From Tissierella creatinophila DSM 6911 (GTDB taxonomy: Bacteria > Bacillota > Clostridia > Tissierellales > Tissierellaceae): a stretch of 64,000 nt of DNA. Below, in pieces: positions 41,506 to 50,423 of the stretch. The notes under the pieces were generated by a model. The model was not told where the DNA came from. It saw only the letters and a program-made list of their open reading frames with translations, and did no database searches. Location of the stretch: the NCBI RefSeq assembly GCF_001940565.1, contig NZ_LTDM01000011.1, positions 159,773-223,772 of the forward strand, read 5' to 3'. A program made the translations under genes and the position numbers. Every line of letters begins with the position of its first letter. Positions within the stretch are counted from its first letter, which is position 1.

Positions 41506-43062
41506 TTAAAATATTTTAGTAGACCACTCTTCACAATTCCATATTTTAGTGGCTACATCTCTATAGAATTCAGGTTCGTGAGATATAATTAGTATTCCGC
41601 CTTTATAAGTTTTTAAAGCTCTTTTAAGCTCTTCTTTTGCATCCACATCTAAATGATTTGTAGGCTCATCTAGTATAAGGATATTGGTCTGTCTATTTAA
41701 AATCTTACAAAGTCTAACCTTTGCCTGCTCTCCACCGCTTAAAACCATAACCTTAGACTCGATATGATTTGTAGTAAGACCACACTTTGCAAGTGCTGCT
41801 CTAATTTCATACTGTTGCCATCCTGGAAATTCTGTCCATAACTCTTCTATACAAGAGTTATTATTCTTTTCTTTTATCTCTTGTTCAAAATATCCTATCT
41901 CTAGATTATCTCCTAAATTTACTTTACCAGAAAAAGGTTCTATAAGCCCAAGTACCGACTTTATCAGAGTAGTCTTTCCTAGTCCATTTGGTCCAGTTAA
42001 AGCTATCCTCTCTCCTCTTTCCATTCTTAGATTAAGGGGTTTTGATAGAGCTTCATCATAACCAATTACCAAATCTTCAGTTTCAAATATTAGTTTACCA
42101 GCTGTCCTACCTTCTTTAAAGTTAAACTGCGGTTTTGGTTTTTCACGAGTCAATTCTATTATGTCCATCTTATCTAGTTTCTTTTGTCTAGACATAGCCA
42201 TATTTCTAGTGGCAACTCTCGCTTTATTTCTAGCAACAAAATCTTCTAGATCAGAAATTTCTTGTTGTTGTCTTTTATATGCTGCTTCTACCTGAAGTTT
42301 TTTGGCCTCATATATCTTTACAAACTCATCATAATCTCCAACATAGCGACTAAGTTCTTTATCTTCAACATGATAGATAAGATTGATTACACTATTTAAA
42401 AAAGGAATATCGTGTGATATAAGTAAAAATGCATTTTCATATTCCTGTAAATATCTCTTTAACCATATTATATGTTCTTCATCTAAATAGTTAGTAGGCT
42501 CATCAAGCATAAGAATATCAGGTTTTTCAAGTAGTAGCTTTGCAAGAAGAACTTTTGTCCTTTGTCCACCGCTTAAATCATGAACATCTCTATCTAGTCC
42601 TATTTCATCTAAGCCAAGCCCCTTGGCAATCTCTTCAATCTTAGAATCCACTACATAAAAGTCATTGTGATCAAGCAAATCTTGGATTGTGCCTACTTCT
42701 TCAAGTAAACTATTTAGTTCAACTTCATCTACATCTCCCATTTTCATATAAATTTCTTGCATCTCTTGTTCTAAATCAAAGAGATATTTAAATGCATCTC
42801 TAAGAATATCTCTTATAGTTAAGCCCTTTTGGAGCACAGTATGCTGATCTAAGTATCCCACTCTTACCCTCTTAGCCCATTCGATCTGCCCTTCATCTGG
42901 CTCTAATTTACCTGTTATTATATTCATAAATGAAGACTTACCTTCACCATTTGCCCCTATTAGTCCAACATGTTCTCCTTTTAATAATCTAAAGGAAACA
43001 TTTTTTAATATTTCTCTACCGCCATAACTATGACTTAAATCTGTTACTGTTAATATACTCAT
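41506..43062 (-). CDS. ABC-F family ribosome-associated ATPase
   Basis: A 518-residue protein with two ABC ATPase domains and no membrane part. Walker A motifs are Gly-Ala-Asn-Gly-Glu-Gly-Lys-Ser-Ser and Gly-Pro-Asn-Gly-Leu-Gly-Lys-Thr-Thr. Signatures are Leu-Ser-Gly-Gly-Gln-Arg-Thr-Lys and Leu-Ser-Gly-Gly-Glu-Gln-Ala-Lys. A charged inter-domain linker lies near residue 240-290. ABC-F proteins act on the ribosome, either in translation quality or in antibiotic protection. The ATG at 43062 has AAAGGGG upstream; the 53 extra codons of open frame upstream are rejected. The leader holds a terminator hairpin, as in some resistance ABC-F genes. Confidence 0.9.
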   Translation of the reverse strand: MSILTVTDLSHSYGGREILKNVSFRLLKGEHVGLIGANGEGKSSFMNIITGKLEPDEGQIEWAKRVRVGYLDQHTVLQKGLTIRDILRDAFKYLFDLEQEMQEIYMKMGDVDEVELNSLLEEVGTIQDLLDHNDFYVVDSKIEEIAKGLGLDEIGLDRDVHDLSGGQRTKVLLAKLLLEKPDILMLDEPTNYLDEEHIIWLKRYLQEYENAFLLISHDIPFLNSVINLIYHVEDKELSRYVGDYDEFVKIYEAKKLQVEAAYKRQQQEISDLEDFVARNKARVATRNMAMSRQKKLDKMDIIELTREKPKPQFNFKEGRTAGKLIFETEDLVIGYDEALSKPLNLRMERGERIALTGPNGLGKTTLIKSVLGLIEPFSGKVNLGDNLEIGYFEQEIKEKNNNSCIEELWTEFPGWQQYEIRAALAKCGLTTNHIESKVMVLSGGEQAKVRLCKILNRQTNILILDEPTNHLDVDAKEELKRALKTYKGGILIISHEPEFYRDVATKIWNCEEWSTKIF

Positions 43063-43109
43063 TTTGATACCCCTTTCAAATTGAAACCATTTTATTATTT
43101 TATCTATTA

Positions 43110-43203
43110 ATGAATGGAAAAGCAATAGATAAGTTGCATAGAGCAAATAAAAATGACTGCCCATTTTTAAGGCAGTCAAAATACAAATTGCTTTTCCATT
43201 CAT
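43110..43203 (-). repeat. 17-bp inverted repeat framing a terminator hairpin in the ABC-F leader
   Basis: ATGAATGGAAAAGCAAT at 43110-43126 has an exact inverted copy at 43187-43203. Between them, 43154-43178 forms TGACTGCC...GGCAGTCA, followed on the minus strand by TTTTTATTT, a proper intrinsic terminator. It could end the upstream gene or attenuate the ABC-F operon. Confidence 0.7.
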
Positions 43204-43236
43204 TTGTTTTAAATTTAGCATTTCTTATTCTATAAT

Positions 43237-43617
43237 CTAAAATTTTCCTATCTGCTCTTTTAGTTGTTGTTCTAGTAATTCTTCTAGATACTCTATATCT
43301 GTAGATGAATATTTGCTTATTTCTTCTTTATTTTCTAAACCTATCTTTACTATAGTATCTATCCAATCTATGATTCTTCTTTCATTTGTTCTTCTAGCAT
43401 CATACTCAATTAGGATAGTTCCCATTTCATAATTGACATCTACTTCTTCTACTTCATCTAAAAATGAGATAGCCTTTTTTAATTCTCTATCATAAGGTGC
43501 TACTTGTTCATATACACTTTCTGGTGCATTTGATTTAAGTTTTATTTTACCTGGTATACTTTCCATTACCCTAAATTCACATAATCTTTCTAATACAAAA
43601 TTTTTAAAAAACAACAA
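43237..43617 (-). CDS. HMA-like (HMA_2 type) domain protein
   Basis: A 126-residue soluble protein. The Ser-Ile-Pro-Gly-Lys-Ile-Lys-Leu-Lys start after residue 19, the Val-Asp-Val-Asn-Tyr-Glu-Met-Gly-Thr-Ile-Leu-Ile-Glu-Tyr-Asp strands and a ferredoxin-like alternation resemble HMA_2 proteins, which are related to metal-binding domains but lack the Cys-x-x-Cys. The TTG start at 43617 follows GGAGGGG. Upstream neighbour of the ABC-F gene; a functional link is not evident. Confidence 0.6.
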   Translation of the reverse strand: MLFFKNFVLERLCEFRVMESIPGKIKLKSNAPESVYEQVAPYDRELKKAISFLDEVEEVDVNYEMGTILIEYDARRTNERRIIDWIDTIVKIGLENKEEISKYSSTDIEYLEELLEQQLKEQIGKF

Positions 43618-43752
43618 AAAATCCCCTCCATCTCTATTTAAAACTCTGCTATTATTATATTTAAACTTGATATTATTTGTTACATCTTTTTGTGTTTATT
43701 ATATTTTAATATGGTTATAGAGCAGGGATTTTATAGTTGGTATTTTTAGGTA

Positions 43753-44010
43753 TACTTATCAAGTTGCGGTGCATATCTCTCAAGTTTATATCTGTATACG
43801 CCATTTGATCCTTTTAATTTATCGCTTAACACCTCTTCCATATCACTTTCTATGTCATTGCTATCTTCTTTTAGCTGTTCTATTTTTATTAGTGGAGACC
43901 CAGGCTGTTTACCAAAGGAACCAGAACCTCTCCTTTAGATTTTACTGCATGATAGGTTTCGTGAAAGTTGTCGACTCAATCTAAGAAGAGTACATTGTCA
44001 TCCTTTTTTT
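43753..44010 (-). pseudogene. Decayed gene fragments of unknown family
   Basis: The minus strand holds two coding-like stretches in different frames. One reads Lys-Asp-Asp-Asn-Val-Leu-Phe-Leu-Asp, a TGA, then Val-Asp-Asn-Phe-His-Glu-Thr-Tyr-His-Ala-Val-Lys-Ser-Lys-Gly. The other is a roughly 60-codon tail with a Pro-Leu-Ile-Lys-Ile-Glu-Gln-Leu-Lys-Glu-Asp segment and a stop at about 43752. Neither has a start signal. I cannot name the family. The rest of 43618-44230 shows no gene. Confidence 0.4.
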
Positions 44011-44230
44011 GTTCCTATAATAGTTTCTCATAAATATTGTGAAAAAGGATTTATGACAAGTTGAAGCTATGTAGATAAACTAGAACAGAATTAAAATCAT
44101 ATTCTACCCTAGTTATATCAATTGTTATAACTGTTTTATTCAGTTTGTCATATTTGACATTAAGACAAACTCAACAACTATTTAAAATCTGATATGTTCA
44201 TAATCTAAATATATACTTCTTTCTTTATCT

Positions 44231-44605
44231 TTATTTGTCACTACTACTTTCTATTGAAAGATTCTTAAATGTTAGTGTTATACCCCAAAACAAAAATCGA
44301 AATACAATCAAAATAATAAAAACCATCAAAATAAATCCGAATGGAGTGAATGGTTCATAATCCAATAAATAAGCATTAAAAAAAACTAGTATTAAAGACA
44401 TTAGTTCCATTAAAGAATCTTTAAACCCAAACTTTTCGTACAAATGGCTAGTTTTTCTAAAATTAAAAACATCTAAGACCTCTTTACTCAGAACTCCTTT
44501 TATCGCACTTAATCCTATTAAATAAATTCCTAAAGCAATTGTAAACTTTAAATTTAAAATTTGTGTTACTACACAATAAACCATCGTAAATAAAATTAAA
44601 TACAC
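44231..44605 (-). CDS. Membrane protein of unknown function
   Basis: A 124-residue protein with four hydrophobic helices (about 1-18, 22-38, 66-82, 88-110). No family recognised. The GTG start at 44605 has AAAAGGAG eight bases upstream. It may form an operon with the small membrane protein upstream; the 112-bp gap between them holds no clear terminator. Confidence 0.55.
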   Translation of the reverse strand: MYLILFTMVYCVVTQILNLKFTIALGIYLIGLSAIKGVLSKEVLDVFNFRKTSHLYEKFGFKDSLMELMSLILVFFNAYLLDYEPFTPFGFILMVFIILIVFRFLFWGITLTFKNLSIESSSDK

Positions 44606-44717
44606 TTTTACAACTCCTTTTAATATTTAGTTTTACTCAATTATATTTAAGTAAAACTCATAACTTTTTACTATAAAATATATAACCCACTCATTTTGGG
44701 TAATATTTCCATAAATT

Positions 44718-44915
44718 TTAATTCTTTTTTATTTTTTTGATTGTAAAATCTGCTAATATTAAACTTGTAATTATTGCTATAAAGTAACTAACTAGCGCCA
44801 TTAAATCTGTAAATAGGCTTAGTGTATTCCTGAAAATCAAATCAATGCCTTTTGCAAATATAATAAAGTAAATGACTACAAAAAAAATAAAAAATATACG
44901 ACTTTCTTTTTTCAT
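44718..44915 (-). CDS. Small two-helix membrane protein
   Basis: A 65-residue protein: basic start, helices at about 7-27 and 35-56, basic end (Lys-Lys-Ile-Lys-Lys-Asn). Not recognised. The ATG at 44915 follows TAGGAG; the longer frame to 44969 has no ribosome site. Confidence 0.55.
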   Translation of the reverse strand: MKKESRIFFIFFVVIYFIIFAKGIDLIFRNTLSLFTDLMALVSYFIAIITSLILADFTIKKIKKN

Positions 44916-45104
44916 TTTAATTCTCCTAATGTTGTAATTTTTAAAAAAAGATATAGTTGTATTATACATTAATTCTCTGTTTTTTCAATTATTTTAGAAG
45001 ATATGAATTATAATAAGATATTTGTGATTTGTTTTGAAATATACAGGTAGGTAGATTGTAAAAAGATTAACCATTCCTAAGATAGTAATAGAAATGAGAT
45101 TGTT

Positions 45105-45200
45105 ATGAAAATTAAAAGATTATGTAAACTGATTACTTTATTTTTGTGTGTATCATTTCTTGCACCTACATTTGTATTTGCCACTAATTGTACATTTTAA
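45105..45200 (+). pseudogene. Orphan signal peptide, probable remnant of a secreted protein
   Basis: A 31-codon frame encodes a classical signal peptide: basic start (Met-Lys-Ile-Lys-Arg), a hydrophobic core and a Pro-Thr-Phe-Val-Phe-Ala cleavage site, then only five residues before a stop. The mature protein is missing, and the sequence beyond belongs to unrelated decayed genes on the other strand. It looks like a deletion remnant. Confidence 0.5.
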
Positions 45201-45233
45201 TTGTAGCATTTACATTTCAAGATATGATGATGC

Positions 45234-45328
45234 CTAGGCATGATGAGACTCATCTATAACTATATAGTCAAAAGCTGCTACCATAGTTTTCCCTGTTCCT
45301 GTGGCATTGTAAATCAAATAGATACCTT
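45234..45328 (-). pseudogene. Remnant of an SF2 (restriction-type) helicase
   Basis: On the minus strand the frame reads Ile-Tyr-Asn-Ala-Thr-Gly-Thr-Gly-Lys-Thr-Met-Val-Ala-Ala-Phe-Asp-Tyr, directly joined to Ile-Val-Ile-Asp-Glu-Ser-His-His-Ala and a stop. These are helicase motifs I and II, which normally lie far apart. The region between has been deleted, apparently at a repeated Phe-Asp-Tyr. The gene is dead. Confidence 0.7.
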
Positions 45329-45363
45329 CTCCTTATTCCCCTTATCGCTTTATTCACACCAAA

Positions 45364-45730
45364 TTATTGTTCTTCATGCCATTCTTCTACAACAGACTCT
45401 ACTTCTCTAATTAATCTTTCCTTATCTGGAATATAAAGTGTATATTTAGAAGCAAATATCTTATTTGATAGACCTCCTAATGCATATTCTGCCGCTACAT
45501 TATCCTTATCGGTGCATAGGATTATTCCAATAGGGGGATTATCTATTTCATCATTAACTACAGTAATGAGACCAGCTCAATTTGCCAGACAGTGTCTGGC
45601 TTTTTGGATAGGCTAGATAAAGATTCCTCATATTTTGCAAATTCGACCTAGAAAAGCCTCTTACAAACTGTTTTGTCAATTCTTTTGAGAGTTCTTTTAT
45701 CAAGCCTTTACCATAATCAGCCCTATCTTG
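45364..45730 (-). pseudogene. Remnant of a YhcG/DUF1016 PDDEXK nuclease
   Basis: Upstream part (about 45554-45730, minus strand): Asp-Tyr-Gly-Lys-Gly-Leu-Ile-Lys-Glu-Leu-Ser-Lys-Glu-Leu, then Gly-Phe-Ser-Arg-Ser-Asn-Leu, Gln-Thr-Leu-Ser-Gly-Lys-Leu-Ser-Trp-Ser-His-Tyr and a stop. This is the DUF1016 N-terminal domain. After a frameshift and a large deletion, 45364-45553 encodes the C-terminal nuclease end: Pro-Pro-Ile-Gly-Ile-Ile-Leu-Cys-Thr-Asp-Lys-Asp-Asn-Val-Ala-Ala-Glu-Tyr-Ala-Leu, with a normal stop. The family is linked to restriction/defence islands. More degraded related sequence, including a second Ala-Ala-Glu-Tyr-Ala-like stretch, extends to about 45900. Confidence 0.8.
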
Positions 45731-45912
45731 GTGATTTTGTTAATCTTGTAAAATTATCCTTCCTAATTTGCCAATAAGCTTTAACAGGAGAATCCACCTT
45801 CTGTGTCATTATCTCGGTTGCATATCAAATTCTGATTTAATAAAGCTCCTACTGCATATTCTGCTGCTAGGATATAAAGCTAATCTCAATTTTGTTACAT
45901 TATGAAATTACT

Positions 45913-46101
45913 TTAACAATAGAATTTAATTTCATTTGTTTTAAAATGTTCCTTCCATTCCTTACATATTAAAAAGTATTGTGCTGCTATTATTTCTAAA
46001 ATATTATTTAATTCTTTTGTTGGTATCCTGCTTGAATTATTAGCTAAGATACAACCACCTGAAGCAGTTAACCAAATTTTAGTAGCATTTGGGTTAGGCA
46101 A
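45913..46101 (-). CDS. Small conserved-looking protein, second gene of a two-gene cassette
   Basis: A 62-residue soluble protein, not recognised. It starts with TTG at 46101, eight bases after GGGGG, and overlaps the end of the preceding gene by 8 bases. It carries an Ile-Trp-Leu-Thr-Ala-Ser-Gly-Gly-Cys-Ile-Leu-Ala-Asn-Asn segment and a helical Glu-Trp-Lys-Glu-His-Phe end. The overlap and size would fit a toxin-antitoxin or phage-derived pair, but there is no family evidence. Confidence 0.5.
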   Translation of the reverse strand: MPNPNATKIWLTASGGCILANNSSRIPTKELNNILEIIAAQYFLICKEWKEHFKTNEIKFYC

Positions 46102-46363
46102 TTTGAATACCCCCTATTGAGGCATATTTATATAGAAGATGTGTATTATGTCTAAGCATTTCATTGAAGTTTTCAATTTCTTCATCAGTATAACCTTCTA
46201 TTTTTATCCAAGTATAATTAGGCAAAATACACCTTGCTGTATCAAATCCATGTTCTGTTGGCCGCTCAAAGTGAACTTCTACTTTCTTTACATCATTTTC
46301 TTCAATTATATGAGAGTGAGTAATTTCGGTCTCATCTGCTAATGTAATATAAGGATACATCAT
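46094..46363 (-). CDS. Small protein of unknown function, first gene of a two-gene cassette
   Basis: An 89-residue acidic protein, not recognised. The first of two adjacent ATG codons at 46363 lies eight bases after GGGAGG. The C-terminal half (Gly-Tyr-Thr-Asp-Glu-Glu-Ile-Glu-Asn-Phe-Asn-Glu-Met-Leu-Arg-His-Asn) looks helical. It overlaps the following gene, so the two are co-translated. Located at the edge of a patch of decayed defence genes, so possibly horizontally acquired. Confidence 0.5.
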   Translation of the reverse strand: MMYPYITLADETEITHSHIIEENDVKKVEVHFERPTEHGFDTARCILPNYTWIKIEGYTDEEIENFNEMLRHNTHLLYKYASIGGIQIA

Positions 46364-46504
46364 ATCAAATACCTCCCAACTTAAATTTTGTATTTTCATA
46401 TCTACTTATACTGCGTAACTGAAAATGATTATAATATAAGTATACTATATATTTATAAATTCTTAAAGAATCAAAATAGACTCAAGACTTCAAAATTCAC
46501 TCCA

Positions 46505-47842
46505 TCAATCATTAATATAAAATATCCTTGTTTCCCTCTTGCATTTATCTTCATTATAAACTATTTCAAACGTAGCTGCATGGAAGTTTTCTCTTAATGG
46601 CTCTTCTATCTTTAAACTAAATGTAGAGTCTTCTTTATTATACTTGCCCTTATAAACTATCCCATCAACTATTATCTTAGACTTTTCTTCATCTATTTCC
46701 ACTTTATTTAAACCTTCTACTCTACAAGTAAACAGTTTAGGATTCTTTATTTTTTCTCCCATATTAAAGTCTGGGATTATATTTAAATCTTTATCTTTTT
46801 TACTATCTGTAGGTTCTGCATTTTCTTCTACATCCTTTAAGACTCTTAGCATATTTTTGCCTAAAATCTTTTCTATATCTTCTTTCTTATATCCTCTTTT
46901 GATTAGTTCTTCAGTAATCTTATACATTTCCGAACTGTCTTTCATATCTACTGGTATTTTAGTACCATCAAAGTCAGATCCAAGTCCTACATAGTCTATT
47001 CCTATCAAATCTACTATATAGTCAATTTGATCTATAAAGTCTTTCATGTATGAAGGAGGATTGTATGTAAGAAAAGCTTCACTTAGTACCATTCCCACTG
47101 TTCCACCATTTTTAGCTATAGCCTTTAACTGATCATCTTTTAAATTTCTAGGATGTTCTCTTAAAGAATACACTCCTGAGTGTGAAGCTATTATAGGTGA
47201 TTTTGTAACTTCTATAGTATCCCAAAAACTTTTTTCACTCATATGGGAAACATCTATTACCATTCCAAGGTTGTTCATCTCTAGAACAAGTTCTTTCCCA
47301 AGATTTGTAAGTCCCTCTCTTGAAGGGGTCTCATCGGGATCGTTGTAAATTCTACTTGCACCTTCGCCTAGTTCATTTGAATAGTTCCAAGTAAAAGCTA
47401 TGACTTTAACACCTAAATCATGATATTGTTTGATTAGTTCTTTTGTATTGTCTTTATCAAAGGAATAGCCCCCTTCAATTGTTGGAACAGCTGCTATTTT
47501 ACCTTTATTTACAGTATCTTTGATTTCTTCTAAAGTACTTGATATTTTAAAAGTATCGCTATTTTTCTTTTCTGTAAAATAGAGTGCATTTATAATTCCT
47601 AGCGTTCTGCTTATACTTCTCTCTAGATTGTTATAATATCCATCTGTAAAAGCTGCAAAAAAACAAGCATTTATTCCACCCTTTTTAAGCTTTGGAATAT
47701 CTATATGATTTTCTGTGTTTTCACCAATATCTATCTTTGGTAAAAAAGTTTCTTCATCTATAACTTTCATCATCGTATCATTGTGAGTATCTACTACTAT
47801 TGAATCAAAATGAATCTTTAAGTCAGTTAAGTTATCGTCCAT
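46505..47842 (-). CDS. Membrane dipeptidase (M19, renal dipeptidase family) with C-terminal extension
   Basis: A 445-residue zinc peptidase. Metal ligands are visible: His and Asp in Asp-Thr-His-Asn-Asp near residue 20, the bridging Glu in Thr-Ile-Glu-Gly-Gly near 125, His in Val-Ser-His-Met and His in Ala-Ser-His-Ser-Gly. It hydrolyses dipeptides. The last roughly 100 residues after the catalytic barrel form an extra beta-rich domain that most M19 enzymes (about 310-330 residues) lack. The ATG at 47842 has AAAGGAG nine bases upstream. A tiny membrane peptide gene lies 60 bp upstream. Confidence 0.9.
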   Translation of the reverse strand: MDDNLTDLKIHFDSIVVDTHNDTMMKVIDEETFLPKIDIGENTENHIDIPKLKKGGINACFFAAFTDGYYNNLERSISRTLGIINALYFTEKKNSDTFKISSTLEEIKDTVNKGKIAAVPTIEGGYSFDKDNTKELIKQYHDLGVKVIAFTWNYSNELGEGASRIYNDPDETPSREGLTNLGKELVLEMNNLGMVIDVSHMSEKSFWDTIEVTKSPIIASHSGVYSLREHPRNLKDDQLKAIAKNGGTVGMVLSEAFLTYNPPSYMKDFIDQIDYIVDLIGIDYVGLGSDFDGTKIPVDMKDSSEMYKITEELIKRGYKKEDIEKILGKNMLRVLKDVEENAEPTDSKKDKDLNIIPDFNMGEKIKNPKLFTCRVEGLNKVEIDEEKSKIIVDGIVYKGKYNKEDSTFSLKIEEPLRENFHAATFEIVYNEDKCKRETRIFYIND

Positions 47843-47902
47843 TATATCTACTCCTTTTGTATCTATATTTTCATTCAATCCTGAATGATATACCTATTTA
47901 CC

Positions 47903-47983
47903 TCAAGGTCTTCCACCTTTTTTAATAACTAAAAGCATTATTGCAACAAAAGCTATAAGTGGTATTAAATCTGTAAAAACCAT
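47903..47983 (-). CDS. 26-residue one-helix membrane peptide
   Basis: Not recognised. AGAGAGGTGG lies seven bases before the ATG at 47983. The peptide is a single hydrophobic helix (about residues 2-20) with a basic Lys-Lys-Gly-Gly-Arg end. It precedes the dipeptidase gene on the same strand with no terminator between, so they are likely co-transcribed. It could be a leader peptide or a membrane partner. Confidence 0.5.
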   Translation of the reverse strand: MVFTDLIPLIAFVAIMLLVIKKGGRP

Positions 47984-48055
47984 AGAATTTCCACCTCTCT
48001 TTCTTGTGATTTCTCTTTAAATATATCGTACCATGTAGTAGGAGAAACGACAATA

Positions 48056-48090
48056 AAATTGACTATATTATTTTCTAATATAGTCAATTT
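48056..48090 (-). terminator. Terminator after the Cache chemoreceptor gene
   Basis: Perfect 15-bp arms AAATTGACTATATTA (48056-48070) and complement (48076-48090) around a 5-base loop. Confidence 0.85.
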
Positions 48091-48103
48091 TAAAACTTGT
48101 TTT

Positions 48104-50179
48104 TTAAACTTTAAACTTTCCTATCATAAAATTAAGCTCTTCAGCAATCCTTGATAACTCATCACTCGCACCTGAGATTTCAGTCATAGCTGCATTTTGC
48201 TCTTCTACAGATGCAGAAGCCTCTTGGGCACCTGCTGCATTTTCTTCTGAGATTGCTACGAGATGTTCCATTACCTCTTTTATCTTTTCCTTTTGATTTA
48301 TCATTTCATCACTTGAACTATTTACTTCATCTATAGCATGCTCCATTTCATCTAGAGCATGTGCTATTCCATCAAATTTGCTACTTGTCAACTCTACACT
48401 TGTTTCTTGCGACTTTACAACTTCTCCAACTTCTTCCATAGTTTGAACTGCACTGGATGTTTTTGCTTTAAGTTCCTTAATTATCACTCCAATTTCTTCA
48501 GTAAATCTATTGGACTCTTCTGCAAGCTTTCTTATTTCATCTGCCACAACAGCAAAACCTCTACCTGCTTCCCCTGCTCTTGCAGCTTCTATGGCGGCGT
48601 TTAAAGCTAGTAGATTGGTTTGATCTGCTATGCTTTTAATCATTTCACTTGCAATTACTATTTTTTCTGTACTCAAGTTAGTATCCTTTATAACTTCTTG
48701 TACTTCTATTGAGGACTTAATATTTATATTTGTCTTTTCAACTAAATCTTTTATCAGTTCTAATCCTTCATCTTTAAGATAGTTTACTTTTTTAGTTGAT
48801 TCATTTAGAGTTTTTATATGTTTTGTATTTTTAAGCACTACATCTCCAAGTTCTTCTGCAGTGGCAACACCTTGTTCAGTATCTATCGCCTGTTCACTTG
48901 CCCCAACTGCTATTTCTTGGATAACCTTAGATACTTCATCAGATGCCTTTTCAGATTCATGTGTTGTTGCAGTAAGCTCTTCTGAATGGGCAGCAACCAT
49001 ATGCGATTTATCTAATACATTTTTAATCATCTCTCTTATTGCTTGTTGCATAGTATTTACTGATTTTGCTATCTCTCCAAATTCATCTTGCTTTTCCATG
49101 ATATCCACTGGTACATCTTCTCTAAAATCTCCTAAAGCCATATAATTCATTAATTGTTTTAACTTATTTATAGTTTTAACAGCATAATTAGAAGTTGAAA
49201 ATAGTATGAATCCAAGAAGTGAAATAGTTATAAGCCCTGCAAAGGCAATAGTATATAAGTTTTTAAAAATGGATGAATTAACAGCTTCCATAGAAAGACC
49301 CATATTAATAGCTCCAATATTTTCCCCGTCTATAACTACTGGATATACAATATCATAGACCTTTATTTTATCTTTTCCAAATTCATATTCTGATGAATAT
49401 GGAACCCCTTCTGTAACTGCCGATATAATTGCTTCATCTTTTGAAAAATCTGTTCCTATATCCTCAGGATTACTATCTGCAATTGCTACTAAATTTTTAT
49501 CTATAAAAGTTGTATATACGATTTCTTCATCTAATACCAGCTCTTCCATAAGCCTTTGGTAGCTAAATTGCTCTGTTAATTCATTGATATGATCAGCATT
49601 TATTCCCGCCTGAAGGAGAGTACCATCAGTGTTCTTTATAGCCCCATATTTAATATAGACATCACTTACGGTATCGTGTCTAATACCCTCCATCAATTCA
49701 GTCTCATCACTATTTATAAATTTGCTCATTGGGTGGTCTTTCTCTCCAGCTGGATCATAACCTATATTCTCTGGAATATTTGAATATATTATAACTCCAT
49801 TCTCATCCCAGAAATTCAGCTGATTAGCTCCTAAATCCTCTGCTAACTGAGTCATCTTTTCATTGCTTACTCCATCTCCTAGTCTTCTCATAGACTTAGT
49901 AGCTTGTATGATATCGTTTTCCAGCGAGTTATTTATAACCTCTAAAGATTTTGAATTATCCTCTATTCTTCCTACTACTTCCCTCAATACAAATTCTCCA
50001 TTTTTATTCATTTGGTCTAGCAAGCTATTCTTAGACATATAGTTGGAAATCATACTTATCGTCACAATAGATATTATTACTAGAATTATGGGTATAATTA
50101 AAAGTTTAATCTTAATTGAACTTTTATTGAACTTTACCTTATTTTTCACTTTTTCCTCTCTTACCATCTCTTTTTCCAC
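48104..50179 (-). CDS. Membrane methyl-accepting chemotaxis protein with extracellular Cache sensor
   Basis: About 691 residues. Two membrane helices near 25-45 and 305-328 frame a large sensor with Cache-like features: [13 protein letters not shown] and a second Asp-Lys-Asn-Leu-Val-Ala-Ile-Ala-Asp unit, typical of a double or Sch-type Cache domain. HAMP and the signalling hairpin follow, with tip [16 protein letters not shown]. The GTG at 50179 stands nine bases after AAGGAG; ATG and TTG codons between are closer to it. A TCCGATAT element upstream (about 50222) resembles a motility -10. Confidence 0.92.
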   Translation of the reverse strand: MEKEMVREEKVKNKVKFNKSSIKIKLLIIPIILVIISIVTISMISNYMSKNSLLDQMNKNGEFVLREVVGRIEDNSKSLEVINNSLENDIIQATKSMRRLGDGVSNEKMTQLAEDLGANQLNFWDENGVIIYSNIPENIGYDPAGEKDHPMSKFINSDETELMEGIRHDTVSDVYIKYGAIKNTDGTLLQAGINADHINELTEQFSYQRLMEELVLDEEIVYTTFIDKNLVAIADSNPEDIGTDFSKDEAIISAVTEGVPYSSEYEFGKDKIKVYDIVYPVVIDGENIGAINMGLSMEAVNSSIFKNLYTIAFAGLITISLLGFILFSTSNYAVKTINKLKQLMNYMALGDFREDVPVDIMEKQDEFGEIAKSVNTMQQAIREMIKNVLDKSHMVAAHSEELTATTHESEKASDEVSKVIQEIAVGASEQAIDTEQGVATAEELGDVVLKNTKHIKTLNESTKKVNYLKDEGLELIKDLVEKTNINIKSSIEVQEVIKDTNLSTEKIVIASEMIKSIADQTNLLALNAAIEAARAGEAGRGFAVVADEIRKLAEESNRFTEEIGVIIKELKAKTSSAVQTMEEVGEVVKSQETSVELTSSKFDGIAHALDEMEHAIDEVNSSSDEMINQKEKIKEVMEHLVAISEENAAGAQEASASVEEQNAAMTEISGASDELSRIAEELNFMIGKFKV

Positions 50180-50308
50180 TTTCAACATCTCCTTATATGT
50201 AAAATTAATAGTCAATTATATATATCGGATAATAATAATAAAATTATAGTAGTATTTGAAATTTATTAAAAAGAGTAAGATAAAGCTTATAAAATCCATA
50301 TGTATAAA

Positions 50309-50351
50309 ATAGAAGTCTTAATTTCTTTTTAAAAAGATTTAAGACTTCTAT
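50309..50351 (-). terminator. Terminator after the AbgB-like gene
   Basis: ATAGAAGTCTTAATTTCTTTTT pairs with AAAAAGATTTAAGACTTCTAT almost throughout, followed by a run rich in T on the minus strand. Confidence 0.8.
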
Positions 50352-50423
50352 TTCTTGTGTATTGACACTTTCTTATAATATTTATATTCATATTTAGCTT
50401 AGATAGAACTACAATTATACACT

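Noticed and set aside
43063..43221. A 53-codon N-terminal extension of the ABC-F protein
   Set aside because: It would translate through the terminator hairpin and has no ribosome site; AAAGGGG and an ATG at 43062 give the standard ABC-F start.
43769..43984. Plus-strand 71-codon frame
   Set aside because: No ribosome site and low-complexity hydrophobic content; coding-like signals in this stretch are on the other strand and broken.
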